The notes: generated by a model not told the origin, from the sequence alone. Positions 27,599 to 35,971 are shown, counted from the stretch's first letter. The stretch: 64,000 bases of DNA from Streptomyces phaeolivaceus (GCF_009184865.1 NZ_CP045096.1:5580001-5644000), one strand, 5' to 3'. Program-made: numbers and translations.

Positions 27599-28483
27599 TC
27601 AACCCACCCGAGTGAACTCGATCGTCACCTCCGGCGGCCCCCCGGCCACGCCCCGGTAGACGCCCTTGTGGGGGGTCACGTCGTCGTAGTCGCGGCCTCG
27701 GCCGACGACGACGTGGGACTCGTCTGCGGGGACGCGGTTGGTGGGGTCGTAGCCGGTCCAGTCGCCGGACCAGTACTCGATCCAGGCGTGGCTCTGGCCG
27801 GCGACGGGGCGGTGGAGTTCGGCCTCGCGTTCGGGGTGCAGGTAGCCGGAGACATAGCGGGCGGGCAGGCCGAGGGCGCGGAGCATGCCGAGGGTGAGGT
27901 GGGCGATGTCCTGGCAGACCCCGGCCCCCTGCTCCCACGCCTCGGCCGCGCTGGTGTGCACCCCGGTCGCGCCCGGCACGTACGACACGTGGTCGGCGAC
28001 CATCGACGACACCGCGACCGCCGTCCCGTGCACATCGAGACCGTCCGCCGCCTCCCGGGCCCGGTCCAGCAGCGCGGCGGGCAGTGTCGTACGGCCGGTC
28101 GCCGTCAGGTATTCGAGGAGGCGGGAGCCGGCGGTCGCGCGGTGGACCTCCGCCCACTCCGGCGCGGCCGGCGGCGGCTCCGGCGGAGCCGTCTCCACCA
28201 GGCTGGTCGCGGTGATCGTCAGGTCGGAGTGCGGCTCGATCAGGTCGAAGCCGGTGACCTGGGTGCCCCAGTAGTCCCAGTACGACCAGGTGGGCGTGGA
28301 GGGGTTGACCAGGACCCGGGCGTCCAGGGTGGTCTGGCCCGGGAGCGTCAGCGGGGTCATCCGGACCTCGTTGTGGGAGGAGGCCGCGGGCTGCGCGTAC
28401 GCGACACGGGTGGTGTGCCGGATACGCAGCCGCCGGGTCGCCCTCGGAACCGGGCTCGCCACAGGCAGGTTCATCGCGCTCAC
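27599..28483 (-). CDS. Transglutaminase-like cysteine peptidase family protein
   Basis: This 294-residue protein has the N-terminal bacterial transglutaminase-like beta domain (RLRIRHTTRVAYAQPAASSH, EVRMTPLTLPGQ). A core follows with the catalytic triad: Cys in EQGAGVCQDIAHLTLGMLRA, His in GQSHAWIEYW and Asp in YDPTNR. Start GTG 28483 overlaps the alpha-E stop as GTGA and follows AGGAAGG; ATG 28474 is also possible. It is the last gene of the ATP-grasp / alpha-E / transglutaminase operon. This conserved trio has been proposed to make and trim peptide-like amides; its product is unknown. Confidence 0.93.
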   Translation of the reverse strand: MSAMNLPVASPVPRATRRLRIRHTTRVAYAQPAASSHNEVRMTPLTLPGQTTLDARVLVNPSTPTWSYWDYWGTQVTGFDLIEPHSDLTITATSLVETAPPEPPPAAPEWAEVHRATAGSRLLEYLTATGRTTLPAALLDRAREAADGLDVHGTAVAVSSMVADHVSYVPGATGVHTSAAEAWEQGAGVCQDIAHLTLGMLRALGLPARYVSGYLHPEREAELHRPVAGQSHAWIEYWSGDWTGYDPTNRVPADESHVVVGRGRDYDDVTPHKGVYRGVAGGPPEVTIEFTRVG

Positions 28484-29421
28484 GCGCCTTCCTGGGCCCA
28501 CTCGACGGGCCCCTGGTACGGGAAGAACTTCTCGGCCACCGCCTCCGCCGACGCCATGCACGCCTGCTGCAAGTCCCGCAGCAGCGTGGGCAGTCCGGCT
28601 TCCAGGGACTCGGAGTCGAGGTATTCGAGATGAGTGCGCAGCGCGCCGATCGGGCGGCGCGCCGGGTCCTGGCGGGGGCGGCCGAGCGCGGCCAGGCACT
28701 CCTCCGCCGTGGTCAGCGCGTGCAGCGCCGAGCGCGGGAAGTCCCGGTCCAGGAGCAGGAACTCGGCGACCTTGGGGCCCTCGCCGAAGCCGCCGTGCAC
28801 CCGCGCGTACGCCTCGTCCGCGCCGCTCGCGCTCAGCAGGGTCGGCCAGTCCGGCGCGTGCGCCGCGTCCAGCACCCGTACCGACAGCAGCCGTACGGTC
28901 ATGTCCACCCGCTCCAGGCTGCGGCCCAGCACCACGAAGCGCCAGCTGTCGTCCCGGCTCATCGTGGAGTCCGCGAGCCCGAAGAAGAGCGCCGCGCGCC
29001 GGCGTACGAGTTCCAGATAGGCGTACGGGCCGCCCGTGCGGCGCGCGGCCGTGCGCTGGTCGGCGAGCGCGTGCCAGGTGGAGTTGAGGCACTCCCACAT
29101 CTCCGACGACACCGCCTCCCGGGCGCTGCGGGCGTTCAGCCGGGCCGCCCCGAGCGCGCCCTCGATGGACCCCGTGGAGCGGGCGTCGAAGGCCAGCTGG
29201 TCCAGTACCTGCTGCATGTCGCAGTGGTGCTGCCGGCCGGGCGCGTCGACGCCGAGGATCGCGTACAGCGAGCGGCAGGCCGTGTCCTCGTCGCGCCAGG
29301 GGTCTTCGAGGAGCCGGTGGAGGTAGGCGTCGAGGATGCGGCCCGTCGCGTCGGCCCGCTCCACGTACCGTCCCGTCCAGGTCAGGGCCTCGGCTATCCG
29401 GGAGAGGATCACGTCGTTCAC
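28480..29421 (-). CDS. Alpha-E domain protein
   Basis: This 313-residue all-helical protein is the usual partner of circularly permuted ATP-grasp enzymes. It begins at GTG 29421 (VNDVILSRIAEALTWTGRYV), where GTGA overlaps the upstream stop and GGAAGGGG precedes by seven bases. The conserved ERAD and RSLERVDMT segments and the GRHHHCD-like RQHHCDMQQVLDQL stretch are present. Its biochemical role is not established; association with amidoligation is known only from gene context. Confidence 0.93.
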   Translation of the reverse strand: MNDVILSRIAEALTWTGRYVERADATGRILDAYLHRLLEDPWRDEDTACRSLYAILGVDAPGRQHHCDMQQVLDQLAFDARSTGSIEGALGAARLNARSAREAVSSEMWECLNSTWHALADQRTAARRTGGPYAYLELVRRRAALFFGLADSTMSRDDSWRFVVLGRSLERVDMTVRLLSVRVLDAAHAPDWPTLLSASGADEAYARVHGGFGEGPKVAEFLLLDRDFPRSALHALTTAEECLAALGRPRQDPARRPIGALRTHLEYLDSESLEAGLPTLLRDLQQACMASAEAVAEKFFPYQGPVEWAQEGA

Positions 29422-30959
29422 TGCTGCGCCCCTTCCTGTACGACCGCGCGGGTGCCGTCGGGGCCGAGCTGACGCGGCGCCTTCTCCGGCAGCGGGCCGC
29501 CGGCCTCCTCGTACGGCCGCTCGGCGGGTCCCTCGGCGAGCACCCAGGTGTCCTTGGAGCCGCCGCCCTGGCTGGAGTTGACGATCAGGTTGCCCTCCTG
29601 GAGGGCGACCCGGGTCAGTCCGCCGGGCAGCACCCACACCTCGCTGCCGTCGTTCACGGCGAACGGCCGCAGGTCGATGTGGCGTGGCGCCATGCGTTCG
29701 CCGGCCAGCGTGGGGGAGGTGGACAGCGCAACCGGCCGCTGCGCGATCCAGCCGCGCGGATCGGCGGCGACGGCCTGGCGGGTGCGCTCCAGCGTCTCCC
29801 GGTCCGCCTTCGGCCCGATGACGATGCCCTGCCCGCCCGCCCCGTCGACCGGCTTGATCACCAGCTGGTCGATCTGGTCGAGGACCGCCTCCAACTGCCC
29901 CGGTTCGTCGGGCCGGAAGGACTCGACATTCGGCAGAATCGGTTCCTCGGAGAGGTAGTAGCGGATGAGGTCCGGGACGTAGGTGTACAGGAGCTTGTCG
30001 TCCGCCACGCCATTGCCCACCGCGTTGGCGAGCGTCACGTTCCCCGCCATCGCCGCGCCCATGATCCCCGGGCAGCCGATCACCGAGTCGGGCCGGAAGT
30101 GGAGCGGGTCGAGGAAGTCGTCGTCGAGCCGCCGGTATACGACATGGACGGGCATCTCCCCGCGTGTCGTCCGCATCCACACCCGGTTGCCCCGGCAGAC
30201 GAGATCGTGCCCCTCGACCAGCTGCACTCCCATCAGCCGGGCCAGCAGGGCGTGTTCGAAGTAGGCGGCGTTGTTGGGGCCGGGGGTGAGGACGACCACG
30301 CGGGGGTCGCCGATGCCGCCGGGCGCGGCGGCCCGGAGCGCGGCCAGCAGCCTCTGCGCGTAGCCGTCCACCGGTACGACGTGCTGCTCGGCGAAGAGGG
30401 ACGGGAAGACCCGGGTCATCGCGCGCCGGTTCTCGATGACGTACGACACCCCGGACGGCACCCGGACGTTGTCCTCCAGCACCCGGAAGTCGCCCGCCTC
30501 GTCCCGTACGAGATCGATCCCGGCGACATGGATACGGACCCCGCCCGGCGGCTCCACACCGTGCGCGGCCCGGTGGAAGTGGGGCGAGTTGAGGAGCAGC
30601 CGCCAGGGCACGACCCCGTCCTCGAAGGCCCGGCACGGCCCGTACGCGTCCGCGAGATACGCCTCCAACGCCCGTACGCGCTGCGCCACTCCACGCTGGA
30701 TGAGATCCCACTCCAGGGCGTCCAGGATGCGCGGCACCAGGTCCAGCGGCCAGGGTCTCTCCTCGCCCGCGAAGGCGTACGTCACGCCCCGGTCGGTGAA
30801 CGCGCGGGCCATCTGGTCCGCCCTGAACCGCAGTTCGGCCGGCTCGACGGGCTGCAGCGCGGCCAGCACCGGCTCATAGGCGGTCCTGACCTCACCCGGC
30901 CGCTCAAACATCTCGTCCCACGCGTCGGCAGGCGCGTACGCGTCAAATATGTCCGCCAT
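29418..30959 (-). CDS. Circularly permuted ATP-grasp type 2 protein
   Basis: This 513-residue enzyme starts at ATG 30959 (MADIFDAYAPADAWDEMF), the form conserved in actinobacteria. The permuted ATP-grasp fold shows DLVRDEAGDFRVLEDNVRVP, VVLTPGPNNAAYFEHALLAR, GVADDKLLYTYVPDLI, LVIKPVDGAGGQGIVIGPKA (nucleotide-binding loop) and NLIVNSSQGGGSKDTWVL. Such enzymes are expected to join a carboxylate to an amine using ATP. It heads the three-gene operon, in which both junctions are GTGA overlaps, so the products are made in fixed ratio. Confidence 0.94.
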   Translation of the reverse strand: MADIFDAYAPADAWDEMFERPGEVRTAYEPVLAALQPVEPAELRFRADQMARAFTDRGVTYAFAGEERPWPLDLVPRILDALEWDLIQRGVAQRVRALEAYLADAYGPCRAFEDGVVPWRLLLNSPHFHRAAHGVEPPGGVRIHVAGIDLVRDEAGDFRVLEDNVRVPSGVSYVIENRRAMTRVFPSLFAEQHVVPVDGYAQRLLAALRAAAPGGIGDPRVVVLTPGPNNAAYFEHALLARLMGVQLVEGHDLVCRGNRVWMRTTRGEMPVHVVYRRLDDDFLDPLHFRPDSVIGCPGIMGAAMAGNVTLANAVGNGVADDKLLYTYVPDLIRYYLSEEPILPNVESFRPDEPGQLEAVLDQIDQLVIKPVDGAGGQGIVIGPKADRETLERTRQAVAADPRGWIAQRPVALSTSPTLAGERMAPRHIDLRPFAVNDGSEVWVLPGGLTRVALQEGNLIVNSSQGGGSKDTWVLAEGPAERPYEEAGGPLPEKAPRQLGPDGTRAVVQEGAQQ

Positions 30960-31422
30960 GGCCCGACGGTAAGTGCGCTCCGTAACACCCCGATCACCGA
31001 CGCGTTTCCGACACCTTGCGGGGGCGATCGCGACCTGCGGAAACGGAGGGTTTGAAGTACGGCCGGGCGGGGGAGCCGAGGGTTCCGCGCCCGGCCGGGC
31101 GGCGTGTCGGCACAGGGGCCGCACGGCACGCGCCACGCGGACGGAAACGGCGTCGTCCGGTCGGTCTTCCGGCGGCCCCATGGCCGTCGCGGGCCCTCCC
31201 CCGTAGGACCCGCGACGGCTCTGCGGGCTCACTCACCTTGCACGGCAGGGGCATCTCATCGCCATCTTCAGCTTGTTGCAGAGCGCACTGCCTGAGGGGT
31301 AGAGAAACAGGTGCACCATGCCCGATAAAGGGATGAAACCTTCCCTTCGTCGTGTTGCGGTGCCGGTGCGGGCCGCGCATAGTTGCGCTGCGAAGAGGCT
31401 GGAACCGGGGGTGAGTTGGGTG
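30960..31422. other. Divergent intergenic region with hairpin and candidate promoter
   Basis: No gene is evident in these 460 bases. An 11-bp hairpin (GCCGTCGCGGG / CCCGCGACGGC) spans 31183-31219. A plausible rightward promoter is TTGCAG (31276-31281), 18 bp, TAGAGA (31300-31305), leading to the regulator at 31423. The leftward promoter of the ATP-grasp operon must also lie here but was not identified. Confidence 0.5.
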
Positions 31423-32484
31423 ATGGCCGGGCACGCGTCCGAGGAGCATCCGCACGGTGCCGACCGGCTCTGCGCGGCCGGGGACCGCGTGTACTCCAGA
31501 GCGGTACGGCGGGGCCGCGTCCCGCGCGCGGACGCCGACGCCGTGCCCTGCCTGCTGGAACTCGCCCTGCTGCACCCCGACCCCGACGACATGGGCTGGC
31601 TGGTGCCCACCTCCCCGCAGGAGGTCATGACCCGGCTGCTGCGCGGCGTCCACGCGGAGGTCAGCGCGAGCCAGGCCCGGATGGGCGCGGCGGTGGACGC
31701 CGTCGAGTGGTACGCGGGCCTCGGCAGCTCCCGGGCCCGGCAGCCGGGGGAGAGCACGGCGATCCGGGTGCTCGACGGGCTGGCCCGGATCCGCGCGGCG
31801 ATCGACGAGGCCACGGACCGCTGTACGACCGAGGTGCTGACCGTGCAGCCGGGCGGCATCCGGCGCGAGGACGAGCTGCGCGAGGGGCTGCACCGGGCGC
31901 TGGCGATGTGCCGCCGGGGCGTGCGGATGCGGGACCTGTACACACATGTGGCCCGGCACGGGCAGGGCCTGCACAACTACATGGAGCTGATGGGGGAGTC
32001 GGCGGAGGCCCGCACCCTGGACGAGGTCGTGGAACGCCTCATCGTCTTCGACCGCACGGTCGCCTTCATCCCGGCGAACACCGACCGCACGATGGCCCTG
32101 GAGATCCGCCATCCGGCGCTGGTGGAGTACCTGGTCACGGTCTTCGAACGCCTCTGGCGCCTCGCCGTCCCCCTGGCCGCGTCGCTCCCCTCGACCGGGG
32201 TCGCGGGCATCACCCACCGGGAGCGGTCCATCGCGGCGCTGCTCGCGGAGGGGCATCAGGACGCGGTCGTCGCCGAACGCCTCGGGATCAGCGTCCGCAC
32301 CTGCCGGGCCCATATCGCCCGCCTCTCCGAACGGCTCGGCGCGGCCAGCCGTACGCAACTCGGCGTCCGCATCGCCGAGGCCGGCCTCGAAGGACCGCCC
32401 CGCACCACCCCACCGGACGACCTCCCCGCCCTGCCCTCCCCTACCCTCCCGCTTCCCGCTCCAGAATCCCCGACCGCCCGATGA
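31423..32484 (+). CDS. LuxR-type regulator with TrmB/PLD-like sensor domain (paralogue 1)
   Basis: This regulator has 353 residues from ATG 31423; the frame is open to 31318, but the two paralogues start at the equivalent of 31423 and GGGGGTGAG precedes it. The N-terminal helical part contains CAAGDRVYSRAVRRGRV. The middle domain has AIRVLDGLARIRAAIDEA, CTTEVLTVQPGG, VRMRDLYTHVARHG and RTLDEVVERLIVFDRTVAFI, resembling the phospholipase-D-like sensor of TrmB-type regulators. The C-terminal LuxR HTH is SIAALLAEGHQDAVVAERLG then ISVRTCRAHIARLSERLGA. It converges on, and overlaps by 44 bp, the next paralogue. The ligand is unknown. Confidence 0.85.
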   Translation: MAGHASEEHPHGADRLCAAGDRVYSRAVRRGRVPRADADAVPCLLELALLHPDPDDMGWLVPTSPQEVMTRLLRGVHAEVSASQARMGAAVDAVEWYAGLGSSRARQPGESTAIRVLDGLARIRAAIDEATDRCTTEVLTVQPGGIRREDELREGLHRALAMCRRGVRMRDLYTHVARHGQGLHNYMELMGESAEARTLDEVVERLIVFDRTVAFIPANTDRTMALEIRHPALVEYLVTVFERLWRLAVPLAASLPSTGVAGITHRERSIAALLAEGHQDAVVAERLGISVRTCRAHIARLSERLGAASRTQLGVRIAEAGLEGPPRTTPPDDLPALPSPTLPLPAPESPTAR

Positions 32485-33439
32485 GAAACCCGAGCTGAGC
32501 CCTGCTCTCACTGCCGAGCAGCGCGGCGAGTTTGGCGATGTGGACGCGGGCGGTGCGGATGTTGAGGCCTAGGCGGTCGGCGATGGCGGCGTCGGTATGG
32601 CCTTCCACCAGAAGGCGGGCGATGGCGTGTTGACGAGGGGTGACGCCGTTGACCACGGGGAGCTGGACCGCCTGGGGATACATGGGCGTCGCCAGGCGCC
32701 AGAGACGGTCGAAGGTCGTGGCGAAGTAGGAGATCAGCGTGGGATGGCGGATCTCCAGGGCCATGGTCCGCTCGGTGTCCGCCGGGATGAAGGCCACCGT
32801 GCGGTCGACGAGGATGAGGCGGTCGGTGACCTCGTCCAGGGTGCGTGCCTCGGCGTCGCCGCGCAGTTGCTCGTAGCGGGCCACGATGAGGGGGGAGTGC
32901 CGAAGGGTGTGCGGGTAGAGCGTACGGATGCGGGCGCCCCGGGTCAGCACGGCTTGGTCGCGGCCGAGGGCGGCGGCCTGGCCTCTCTGCCCGCGCTGGC
33001 CGTGTTGGTGGGTGTGCGGCTGGATGCAGAGAAGTTCCCGGGTCGCCTTGGCCATGGCCTCGGCGATGGCGACATTGATCTGGTCGACGCCGCTGAGCAG
33101 GGTGACCGCAGGGGTACCGGTGTCGTCCCTCACCGCACGCCCCTCCGCGATCCGCAGCAACGGCTCGAAGGCCACCGCCAGCCGTTCCTCCCGGCGCCGC
33201 TCCTCGGCGACCCGGTCCTCGATGCCGCGCAGCAGCCGGTGCAGGGCGGACGCGGGGGAGGCGGGCGCCAGCCGGTGCGGGGCCCCGACGACCGGGTGCA
33301 GCAGACCGACGTCGATCAGACATGGCGCGGCGGCTGCCTCCTCGGTGCCCACACCACCTTCCCGCAGCGCCCGTGCGTAGAGATCGGCGCCGGCCTCGCA
33401 CAGCTCGTCGGCCGGGTGCCGGTGGGCCTCGGCGGTCAC
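32441..33439 (-). CDS. LuxR-type regulator with TrmB/PLD-like sensor domain (paralogue 2)
   Basis: This 332-residue regulator aligns throughout with its two neighbours: CEAGADLYARALREGGV, LLSGVDQINVAIAEAMAKAT, RIRTLYPHTLRHSPLIVARY, RTLDEVTDRLILVDRTVAFI, TMALEIRHPTLISYFATTFD. The HTH is IARLLVEGHTDAAIADRLGL then NIRTARVHIAKLAALLGSES. An insert of QRGQRGQ-type sequence interrupts the sensor domain. It starts 19 bp after the stop of paralogue 3, so the two form an operon. Confidence 0.87.
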   Translation of the reverse strand: MTAEAHRHPADELCEAGADLYARALREGGVGTEEAAAAPCLIDVGLLHPVVGAPHRLAPASPASALHRLLRGIEDRVAEERRREERLAVAFEPLLRIAEGRAVRDDTGTPAVTLLSGVDQINVAIAEAMAKATRELLCIQPHTHQHGQRGQRGQAAALGRDQAVLTRGARIRTLYPHTLRHSPLIVARYEQLRGDAEARTLDEVTDRLILVDRTVAFIPADTERTMALEIRHPTLISYFATTFDRLWRLATPMYPQAVQLPVVNGVTPRQHAIARLLVEGHTDAAIADRLGLNIRTARVHIAKLAALLGSESRAQLGFLIGRSGILEREAGG

Positions 33440-33458
33440 ACGTGGCTCGCTTCCCGCA

Positions 33459-34439
33459 TCACTCGGCTTCCTGCTCCAGCATCCCCGACTGGGCTATGAG
33501 ATAGCCGAGTTGGGCCCTGCTGCCGCTGCCCAGCGCCGTGGCGAGCTTCGCGATGTGGGCTCGGCAGGTACGGACGTTCATGCCGAGGCGGCGGGCGATG
33601 GCCTCGTCGACGTGGCCTTCGACGAGGAGCTTGGCGATGGAGTGCTGGATGCGGGTGATGCCGTCGGGGGCCGTCTCGTAGGGGGCGCCGGTGCTCAGCG
33701 GGACCGCGCGGTCCCACATGAACTCGAAGACCTTGATCAGATAGCGGACGACCCCGGCGTGGCGCAGCTCCAGGGCGACCTGCCGGTCGTCCCGGGTGGG
33801 GATGAAGGCGACGGTCTCGTCGCAGATGATCAGCCGCTCGACCAACTCGTCGATGGTGCGGTACTCCACCTTGCCGTCGGTGAAGTGGGAGACATAGGCC
33901 AGCTTCTCCGGGCTGTAGCGGGCGGTGTGCTGGTAGAGGGTCCGTATCCGGACACCGCGGTCGATGAGCGGTCTGTCTCGTTCCAGCCCCTGATGGAGGC
34001 TGCGCTCGGGCCTGGGGCCGCTCGGCTGGACCGTGAGCATCTCCGTCTGGCATTGGCTGGTGGCAAGGTCGAGGGCCGCGTTGATCCGGGCGCTGCCCTC
34101 CAGCACCGTGATCGAGTGCGTGGTCGGTGTCGTCAGGGCGCTGAGGGTCATGAATGGCTCGAAAGCTTCGGCCAGTTCGATGGAGAAACGTCTGCGCTCG
34201 GTGATCTCGCGCTCCAGCGGGTTGAGTCGCTGGGAAAGGGCGATCGACGGCGGTACCGGACGTAGCCAGCCCGCATCGTCCGGATCCGGATGCAGGAGGG
34301 CGAACTCCATCAGACAGGGCGCGGGGTCCACCTCGGCGCGGGCGATGCGTCCCGTACGGAGAGCATTCGCGTACAGGCGTGCACCCTCCTCACACATCTC
34401 GGTCACCGCATGGGGATGTGTCGCTTTAGCCCGATCCAT
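33459..34439 (-). CDS. LuxR-type regulator with TrmB/PLD-like sensor domain (paralogue 3)
   Basis: This 326-residue regulator starts at ATG 34439 after GGAG. It shares the domain order of paralogues 1 and 2: CEEGARLYANALRTGRIARA, ITVLEGSARINAALDLATSQ, CQTEMLTVQPSGPR, RIRTLYQHTARYSPEKLAYV, RTIDELVERLIICDETVAFI, and the HTH IAKLLVEGHVDEAIARRLGM then NVRTCRAHIAKLATALGSGS. It is divergent from a secreted-peptide gene 119 bp away, with a pair of GAACATG repeats between. That layout suggests it regulates, or senses, the peptide. Confidence 0.88.
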   Translation of the reverse strand: MDRAKATHPHAVTEMCEEGARLYANALRTGRIARAEVDPAPCLMEFALLHPDPDDAGWLRPVPPSIALSQRLNPLEREITERRRFSIELAEAFEPFMTLSALTTPTTHSITVLEGSARINAALDLATSQCQTEMLTVQPSGPRPERSLHQGLERDRPLIDRGVRIRTLYQHTARYSPEKLAYVSHFTDGKVEYRTIDELVERLIICDETVAFIPTRDDRQVALELRHAGVVRYLIKVFEFMWDRAVPLSTGAPYETAPDGITRIQHSIAKLLVEGHVDEAIARRLGMNVRTCRAHIAKLATALGSGSRAQLGYLIAQSGMLEQEAE

Positions 34440-34466
34440 CACCAAATCTCCACCCCCCAGGGTCCT

Positions 34467-34483
34467 GAACATGCAGGAACATG
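34467..34483. promoter_or_regulatory. Direct repeat GAACATG x2, candidate LuxR-regulator operator
   Basis: GAACATG occurs at 34467 and 34477, exactly one helical turn apart, between the divergent regulator (paralogue 3) and the peptide gene. It would lie upstream of both. This is inference from position only. Confidence 0.45.
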
Positions 34484-34558
34484 ATGCACCGATTGTGTGG
34501 CCATGACGTGCCCGAATGAGCCATCGTCGTATCCGACGGGGGAAGAGGGGACCTTCAA

Positions 34559-34786
34559 GTGAGGACGAAGCCGACTATGGGTAAGAGAATGCTTCGCTCG
34601 GTACTTGCTGCCGCCTTCTCCGCCGTTGTGGCCTTCGGAGCACTGAGTGGCCTCTCCGATGCGAAGGGTGTCGTCAAGGCGGACAGCGTGTGGCCGATCG
34701 TGCAGCCGGAGACCGAGACGGGAACGGTCGCGGGTGATGCCCTGACGACCACGACCGTCACGCCGGCAGACAGCGTGTGGGCCTGA
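34559..34786 (+). CDS. Small secreted peptide precursor with two ADSVW motifs
   Basis: This 75-residue precursor has a Sec signal sequence: basic MRTKPTMGKRMLRS, a hydrophobic core VLAAAFSAVVAFGALSGL and likely cleavage near SDA-K. The mature part of about 38 residues carries KADSVWPIVQPE near its start and TPADSVWA at its very end, with a Thr-rich linker between. The duplicated ADSVW[P/A] suggests one or two short processed peptides. There is no Cys and no lanthipeptide-like Ser/Thr/Cys core. GTG 34559 follows GAGGGG by about nine bases; ATG 34577 is the alternative. One base separates its stop from the next ATG. A signalling role is inference. Confidence 0.72.
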   Translation: MRTKPTMGKRMLRSVLAAAFSAVVAFGALSGLSDAKGVVKADSVWPIVQPETETGTVAGDALTTTTVTPADSVWA

Positions 34787-34787
34787 T

Positions 34788-35123
34788 ATGACGACTCCTC
34801 CCGACGACCGTTCCTTCCGCCGTGAAATGGCCACCGCCTACCGCTCCGGTTGGCACTTCATCGACCTGGCCACCGCCATCCCCCACAGCGGTGACTCGTT
34901 GATGGTGACCGTGTTCGGCGAACCGGTGGTGGTGACCCGGGACGAGGACGAGGACATCCGGGCGTACCGGTGTCTGCGGCGTCCGCGCGGCGCGCCGCAG
35001 CCAGTGCGGTGTGCCGTTCGGTACGGGATGGTCTTCGTCAATCTCGACCAGCGCGACCACCGGCTCGCCGAGCCGGAGACCCCGGCCTCCGCGGCCGTCT
35101 CAGCCACCCCCCGCAGTGCCTGA
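34788..35123 (+). CDS. Rieske-like protein without iron-sulfur ligands
   Basis: This 111-residue protein resembles the N-terminal Rieske domain of ring-hydroxylating oxygenases: SGWHFIDLATAIPHSGDSLM, VFGEPVVVTRDEDEDIRAYR, CAVRYGMVFVNLDQRD. The two ligand motifs CxH and CxxH are absent. The equivalent stretch is YRCLRRPRGAPQPVRCAVRY, with cysteines but no histidines, so a [2Fe-2S] cluster is unlikely. It is coupled to the peptide gene (1-bp gap) and followed by a terminator. It may have become a binding or maturation partner of the peptide. Truncation of a larger oxygenase is the alternative. Confidence 0.6.
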   Translation: MTTPPDDRSFRREMATAYRSGWHFIDLATAIPHSGDSLMVTVFGEPVVVTRDEDEDIRAYRCLRRPRGAPQPVRCAVRYGMVFVNLDQRDHRLAEPETPASAAVSATPRSA

Positions 35124-35168
35124 AGCGATTCCCCCGTCGTTTCAAATCGCTCAGGCGCTTCCCCCCAG

Positions 35169-35207
35169 CAGCGGCGTCACCGTGACCTGAACACGGTGAC
35201 GCCGCTG
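35169..35207 (+). terminator. 16-bp perfect hairpin after the peptide/Rieske-like pair
   Basis: CAGCGGCGTCACCGTG and its complement flank a 7-base loop, 45 bp after the stop of the Rieske-like gene. Confidence 0.85.
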
Positions 35208-35218
35208 CAGGCTTGTGG

Positions 35219-35236
35219 GGACATTTCACGATGTCC
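35219..35236. promoter_or_regulatory. Dyad GGACAT-N6-ATGTCC
   Basis: A perfect 6-bp inverted repeat lies directly after the terminator, in a 300-bp gene-free stretch that also holds short GTCACC direct repeats (about 35318-35350). No gene start lies close enough to assign it. Confidence 0.3.
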
Positions 35237-35428
35237 GCCGGTATCGGAACCGGCCCCCGGGCTCGCTCGTCTGTACGACATCTGTCTGAAAAATAGCCAA
35301 CCGGAAGCGGACGGTCACCGTCGGCGCTCACCGTCACCGTCACCGTCGGCGGTCGTCGGCCGCCCCGCGCCGCCACCGCCACCGCGACTGCCCCACCGTC
35401 ACCCCCGTCGTCACCCCCGTCACCTCCG

Positions 35429-35842
35429 TCAGCCGCGCCCCAGCGCCCCCGTCAGCTCGATCTCGATCACGACGCGGAGCGGGTTGGGCTGCGGTTGTCT
35501 GCCGTACCGTTCCGCGTACCGCCGCTCCGCGTCCGCGACCCGTTCCCGGTCCTCGTGGACCCGGGCGAGCCCCTCCAGCGTGGCCCAGCGCCCGCCCGCC
35601 ACCTGGCAGACCGCGACCCGGGCGCCCGCGTCGCCCGCGAGGCGCACATGGCGGGCCTTCGCGCTCCCTGTGCGGGTGATCACCCGAGCGAGCCGGGCTT
35701 CGGGATCGTATGTGACACCGACGGGTACGACATGCGGGCTGCCGTCCGCGCGGAGGGTGGTCAGGGTGCAGAGGTGGCGCTCCCGCCAGAAGGCGAGATA
35801 CGCGTCGTCGGGCTCACCGGGGTCCACTCGATAGATGCTCAC
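35429..35842 (-). CDS. PPOX-class (pyridoxamine-phosphate-oxidase fold) F420/flavin-dependent protein
   Basis: This 137-residue split-barrel protein starts at GTG 35842 (VSIYRVDPGEPDDAYLAFW). Family features are CTLTTLRADGSPHVVPVGVT, ARVITRTGSAKARHVRLAGD and ARVAVCQVAGGRWATLEGLA, as in the Rv1155-like F420-binding group. It probably reduces or binds a small substrate with F420 or FMN; the substrate is unknown. It is divergent from clpB. Its start codon lies 37 bp from the HAIR dyad, so HspR might affect it too. Confidence 0.85.
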   Translation of the reverse strand: MSIYRVDPGEPDDAYLAFWRERHLCTLTTLRADGSPHVVPVGVTYDPEARLARVITRTGSAKARHVRLAGDAGARVAVCQVAGGRWATLEGLARVHEDRERVADAERRYAERYGRQPQPNPLRVVIEIELTGALGRG

Positions 35843-35878
35843 GGTCCTGGAATCTAGCGGGAACGCTCCCCGCTCCAC

Positions 35879-35899
35879 CTTGAGTGGAATAGACTCAAC
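35879..35899. promoter_or_regulatory. HAIR operator for HspR upstream of clpB
   Basis: CTTGAGT-N7-ACTCAAC differs from the HspR consensus at one base. It lies 73 bp before the clpB start. clpB is an established HspR target in Streptomyces. Confidence 0.9.
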
Positions 35900-35971
35900 T
35901 TTGTGCACGTTGCCCAAGTCACTGTTACCGACGGCCGAGGCGACGGCTGACGCAAGGAGGGAAACGCGAAC

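Noticed and set aside
31183..31219. Hairpin GCCGTCGCGGG/CCCGCGACGGC as a terminator
   Set aside because: It lies between divergent genes with nothing to terminate; it may be a leader structure or chance in GC-rich DNA.
34559..34786. Lanthipeptide or other modified-peptide precursor
   Set aside because: The mature region has no Cys, no modifying enzyme (LanM, radical SAM, YcaO) is nearby, and the protein has a Sec signal sequence.
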